This document shows positions 8,099-10,598 of a stretch of DNA of 10,598 nucleotides, one piece after another; positions within the stretch are counted from its first letter, which is position 1; the number at the start of each line of letters is the position of its first letter. The translations under genes were made by a program, and so were the position numbers. The notes under the pieces were generated by a model. It ran no database searches, was not told the origin of the DNA, and was given only the letters and a program-made list of their open reading frames with translations. Location of the stretch: the NCBI GenBank assembly GCA_023409975.1, contig JAEYQO010000047.1, forward strand, positions 1 to 10,598. The letters run 5' to 3'. The DNA comes from Bacteroidota bacterium (GTDB lineage: Bacteria > Bacteroidota > Bacteroidia > Chitinophagales > Chitinophagaceae).

Positions 8099-9148
8099 AT
8101 GACTCAATCTGCAAATGATATTACTGCAAAAGAGGTTATCCTAAATCTAAAACGAGGCGCTAGGTTTCTATATTTAAAAAGGAAATCGATAATTCTCTTT
8201 GCGATACTTGGAGGGGTTTTGGGGCTTGCGATTTCTTTACTGGTTCCCAAAAAATATATAGCGGAAACTGTTTTTGTTCTTGAAACCGGTAAAAAAGGCG
8301 GCGCGAGTGATTATGCAAATATTGCCGCAAAGTTTGGACTCTCCATTGGAGGCACTAGCGGTGGACTGTTTCAGGAAGATGATAACGTAATCACGTTTAT
8401 TAAATCGCGGACTATTGTTGCACAAACACTCTATACCTCCTTCGACCAGAATTCACTTCTTATCGAACGTTACCTTGAATTCTCTGGGTTAAAGAAAAAA
8501 TGGGAGGATGAAGCAGGCTTAGGTAAATTAATGTTTCACAGTGATGTGAATAGGCGTTCAAGAATTGAAGATAGCGTAATCACTTTTGTCTGGAAAACGA
8601 TCCTTGAGGACAATTTATATGTCGAGAAGCCCGACATGAATGGCGATCTGATCGTGACAAAGACAGTTTTTTCTGACGAGATCTTTTCTAAGATATTTAA
8701 TGAAAGGTTGCTGGAGAATGTCATCCAGTTTTATACCCAAATACAGACAAAAAAATCACTGGAAAATGTCGCAATTCTGCAACATCAGGTGGACTCTGTA
8801 AACAAACACCTTCGAACCTCTCTGAGTAGTGTTGCAGTATTTTCTGATGCGAATCCAAACTTAAACCCCGCAAGGCAAAGTCTGCGTGTTCCTTCTCAGT
8901 TGAGCCTTGTACAAGCTGAAATGAGCAAAGCAATACTCGAAGAACTGGTGAAAAATTTAGAACTTGCTAAAATTACTTTGAGAAAGGAGGCACCCCTATT
9001 TCAGATAATTGATAAACCCGTCTTACCCCTGGAAGTCAAGAAAATCGGACGAATAAAGGGTGCTTTCACCGGCTCGATTCTCTTTGGGCTTTTTGTTATT
9101 CTTTATCACGGTTTAAAACGGGTTTATAGAAAGGTTCTAGCCAGTTAG
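8099..9148 (+). CDS. Wzz-type polysaccharide chain-length determinant (polysaccharide co-polymerase)
   Basis: This 349-residue inner-membrane protein should set polymer length and connect the polymerase to the export channel. It has the standard layout: a short cytoplasmic tail, membrane helix 1 (30-49, ending LLVPKKYIAETVFVLE, the family's entry into the periplasmic domain), a long periplasmic region with a helical stretch near 200-290, the proline motif DKPVLPLE (305-312), and membrane helix 2 (about 322-337) followed by a basic tail. No Walker motif or tyrosine-rich tail follows, so it lacks the fused BY-kinase of the larger relatives. A separate kinase is not visible nearby. It starts 5 bases after the SLBB stop codon, so the two are almost certainly cotranscribed. 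The gene is visibly more A/T-rich than the SLBB gene, as is common inside variable polysaccharide loci. The family call is firm. Confidence 0.92.
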   Translation: MTQSANDITAKEVILNLKRGARFLYLKRKSIILFAILGGVLGLAISLLVPKKYIAETVFVLETGKKGGASDYANIAAKFGLSIGGTSGGLFQEDDNVITFIKSRTIVAQTLYTSFDQNSLLIERYLEFSGLKKKWEDEAGLGKLMFHSDVNRRSRIEDSVITFVWKTILEDNLYVEKPDMNGDLIVTKTVFSDEIFSKIFNERLLENVIQFYTQIQTKKSLENVAILQHQVDSVNKHLRTSLSSVAVFSDANPNLNPARQSLRVPSQLSLVQAEMSKAILEELVKNLELAKITLRKEAPLFQIIDKPVLPLEVKKIGRIKGAFTGSILFGLFVILYHGLKRVYRKVLAS

Positions 9149-9362
9149 AATCGAGCCCTCACGCGGCCAGCCTGTCTATTTTGTTCATGTTGTCCCATCT
9201 TTTTTTAGGGAAATATGTTTAAAAAAAATGTAGTTTGTTTTTCTTTTCCGTGACGCGTCTTTGAGTTCAATTCTATGAACAGCGAATTTGGCAAGTATCG
9301 CGTCTACGAAAGTCTGATCGTAAATGTAACAATTTCACTTAGATACCAGAAGCAGCTAGGTA
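9149..9362 (+). other. A/T-rich intergenic gap after the Wzz gene
   Basis: No gene, RNA or convincing terminator is visible. The gap has several A and T runs (for example near 9205-9245). A homologue of the beta-helix gene should start here or a little downstream, but no frame shows the expected GDGVTDDTAA opening or a signal peptide. Recognisable similarity to the first gene begins only near 9478. Confidence 0.5.
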
Positions 9363-10200
9363 ATGAATGTACGTACCTGCCAGACCATGCAATGCCAGCT
9401 TGTTATCCTAATTGAGTGGTTGCAAAGTAAGTCATTCAGGAATATTAGGGTCAATCGTAACCGTCCAATTCTCATGAGAGCAGGAACAATAAAATACTCT
9501 TCAGAAAATGGCATCTATCCAGGATCATTCGAGTTCTACGCAGAAAAAAGTGAGATAAATCTGCAAGGCGATTGGCAGGGGAGCGTCTTGCGTTCTAACG
9601 GTGCTACCTATTTTGACCCTGATTCATCACTGACTTTCTGCGCACGCGTATTAAGACGGGGATGGCGTCATCCGATGCAACGGCTTGCTAAAGTTGAGAA
9701 TTTGAAGATTGAAGGTATCTACAATGATCCATTAAATGGCTTGGATTATAAACACTATGACGGAGTTTTGTTTGACGACTATACAGTTTACGCCGGCTCT
9801 ATGCGCCGGATTGGGCGGGCAAGTGGCTGTTCACTGACGTAATTTTTGTTCATTGTAAAAAGGCCGTTTTCAAAAGAGCTGGAAATATCTACAATGTTTT
9901 TCTCGGTTGTACTTTTCTCAGCAGCGATTTTGGCTACTATGCTCAACATAACCCCAACGCCATGCATTCTGGCTGTGACAAATTCATAGAAGGATTTATC
10001 GGTGAAACAGACTTTGCTGGCTTGTATATTGAAAGCGAAGGTCTATATGGACAATTCATCTTAGACGGAACGATCATGGAGGCAAATCGCGGTTTCGTCA
10101 TATTTATGAAACTTGCAGGGCGAGCTGCAATGACATTCAATCCGCTGGAATTGAGAAACGTTTGGATGGAATTCAATTCAACTTCTGACACAGTATGTAT
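9363..10200 (+). pseudogene. Decayed and IS-truncated paralogue of the beta-helix gene
   Basis: Two reading frames together match the N-terminal third of the protein at 1-2211. The first frame (9363-9842) carries AGTIKYSSENGIYPGSF, ending in DGVLFDDYTVYAGS, and then loses similarity near 9800. From about 9797 the similarity continues in the frame one base back: GKWLFTDVIFVHC matches GRWLFENVWIKRC, DFGYYAQ matches QFGYYAE, MHSGCDKF at 9962 matches MHAGCDRF, YGQFILDGT matches exactly, and ELRNVWMEFN matches ELRNVWTEAN. A single-base deletion near 9797-9812 explains the switch; a sequencing error would look the same. Protein similarity stops right after this point, where the repeat array of an IS21-type element begins, and the frame ends in a TGA inside the second repeat (10238-10240). 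About 500 C-terminal codons are missing and may lie beyond the element. The first 35-40 codons of the first frame show no similarity and no signal peptide, so the original start is also lost or altered. Confidence 0.78.
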
Positions 10201-10464
10201 ATTCTGGACCATGTTGACCCACCATTCTGGACCATGTTGACCCACCCTATTGGCGCTTACCGTCTGGGTTCAGATGTTTCTGATTCTGGGATGGTGACCC
10301 CCCTGTTTAATCTGCAAGAGTAGGATTAGACGGTATTCCGGGATGTTGACCCACCTTTAGTAGTGGTTCAGGATGCTTCAGACTGATAATTCCGGGATGT
10401 TGACCCACTTTCCAAACTTGAAGATGGGCTCCTGATAATTGTCATTCTGGCATGTTGACCCACC
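10201..10464 (+). repeat. Six direct repeats with core ATGTTGACCCACC (IS21 left-end binding sites)
   Basis: Copies lie at 10201-10223, 10224-10246, 10283-10303, 10335-10355, 10389-10409 and 10444-10464. Each begins ATTCTGG or ATTCCGG and ends in the core or a near match (ATGGTGACCCCCC in copy 3, final T in copy 5). Copies 1 and 2 are identical 23-base units in direct tandem; copies 3-6 are 21 bases, with one base in place of ACC before the core. Start-to-start distances are 23, 59, 52, 54 and 55 bases, so copies 3-6 recur about every five helical turns, placing them on roughly the same DNA face. They are probably sites for the IstA transposase. Confidence 0.9.
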
Positions 10465-10524
10465 TGTGTTTAGGCCTTATGTTCTGAGCTTTTGCTGTCT
10501 TTGCCCAAAAAAATCTTTAAGGGC

Positions 10525-10598
10525 ATGGCACAAAAGCCGGTATCAATGGATCAGCTAAAACAATTACTTCAACTTAAAAATGACGGTATCGGCGTGCG
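10525..10598 (+). CDS. istA: IS21-family transposase IstA, 3' partial (24 codons)
   Basis: The reading frame is open to the window edge and translates as MAQKPVSMDQLKQLLQLKND followed by GIGV. This matches the start of IS21 IstA proteins, in which a short basic lead is followed by the first helix of an HTH domain (pattern MxxLKQxLxLxxxGxxx) before the DDE catalytic core. Its position right after the repeat array supports the call. AAGGG at 10519-10523 sits only one base before the ATG, too close for a normal ribosome site. An upstream in-frame TTG at 10501 is possible, but ATG agrees better with relatives. Only the first helix is visible, so whether the gene is intact cannot be judged. Confidence 0.78.
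   Translation, partial: MAQKPVSMDQLKQLLQLKNDGIGV

Larger units (their letters stand above)
10201..10598 (+). mobile_element. IS21-family insertion sequence, left end only
   Basis: The segment holds a non-coding end with six direct repeats, then an ATG whose translation looks like the start of IstA, the IS21 transposase. IS21 elements are known for several repeated transposase-binding sites inside each end and for istA-istB order, which fits. The exact boundary is uncertain: similarity to the beta-helix protein ends near 10185 and the first repeat begins at 10201. A terminal TG, expected for IS21, could be the one at 10196, the one inside the first repeat at 10205, or one in the second repeat. 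The target duplication cannot be checked because the right end lies outside the window. The element is in the same orientation as the genes upstream. Confidence 0.8.

Noticed and set aside
9133..9152. Short hairpin around the Wzz stop codon (GGTTCTA pairing with TAGAATC)
   Set aside because: The stem is short and A/T-rich with one G-U pair, and no T run follows, so it is not a credible terminator.
9943..10245. 100-codon open frame on the minus strand across the pseudogene and the IS boundary
   Set aside because: It is antisense to sequence clearly homologous to the beta-helix protein and crosses into IS repeats, so it is a chance frame.
10201..10464. CRISPR-like array: 21-23 base repeats separated by unique stretches of 31-36 bases
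   Set aside because: The repeats are imperfect, two copies touch with no spacer, there is no cas gene, and an IstA start follows at 10525. Terminal repeats of an IS21 element explain the pattern better.

Overview
The window looks like a chromosomal segment from a member of the Bacteroidota, probably of the Cytophagales or Chitinophagales type, although the order cannot be fixed from sequence alone. The reasons are a DUF2141 protein, a ChlI/MoxR-like AAA+ ATPase of about 500 residues, a long multi-SLBB export protein without a lipobox, weak and irregular Shine-Dalgarno signals, and an IS21-type element whose IstA start resembles those of Bacteroidota copies. All supported genes are on the + strand. 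No rRNA, tRNA, CRISPR array or recognisable riboswitch was found.

Layout. Bases 1-2211 hold the 3' part of a large secreted right-handed beta-helix protein (Pectate_lyase_3 type) whose C-terminus resembles a phage tail-spike tip. Bases 2336-5471 hold three genes with no obvious link to polysaccharide: a DUF2141 secreted protein, an unrecognised exported two-part acidic protein, and the AAA+ ATPase, whose usual von Willebrand A partner does not follow. Bases 5595-9148 are the start of an exopolysaccharide/capsule export operon: a Wza-like outer-membrane SLBB protein, then a Wzz-type chain-length protein 5 bases downstream.

Bases 9363-10200 are a broken second copy of the beta-helix gene. It has one frameshift near 9800, an unrecognisable 5' end, and only about the first third of the protein. 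Its reading frame runs directly into the left end of an IS21-family element (10201 to the window end). That end is marked by six direct repeats with the core ATGTTGACCCACC, followed by the first 24 codons of istA.

How it fits together. Wza and Wzz would form the outer-membrane export channel and the inner-membrane length regulator of an exopolysaccharide system. Beta-helix proteins are often found in such loci and may bind, trim or cleave the polymer. The insertion sequence sits where the sugar biosynthesis genes would be expected, so this locus appears to be recombining or decaying. The most interesting items are the phage-tail-like architecture of the first gene, its decayed and IS-truncated paralogue, and the periodic repeat array of the IS end, which superficially imitates a CRISPR array.
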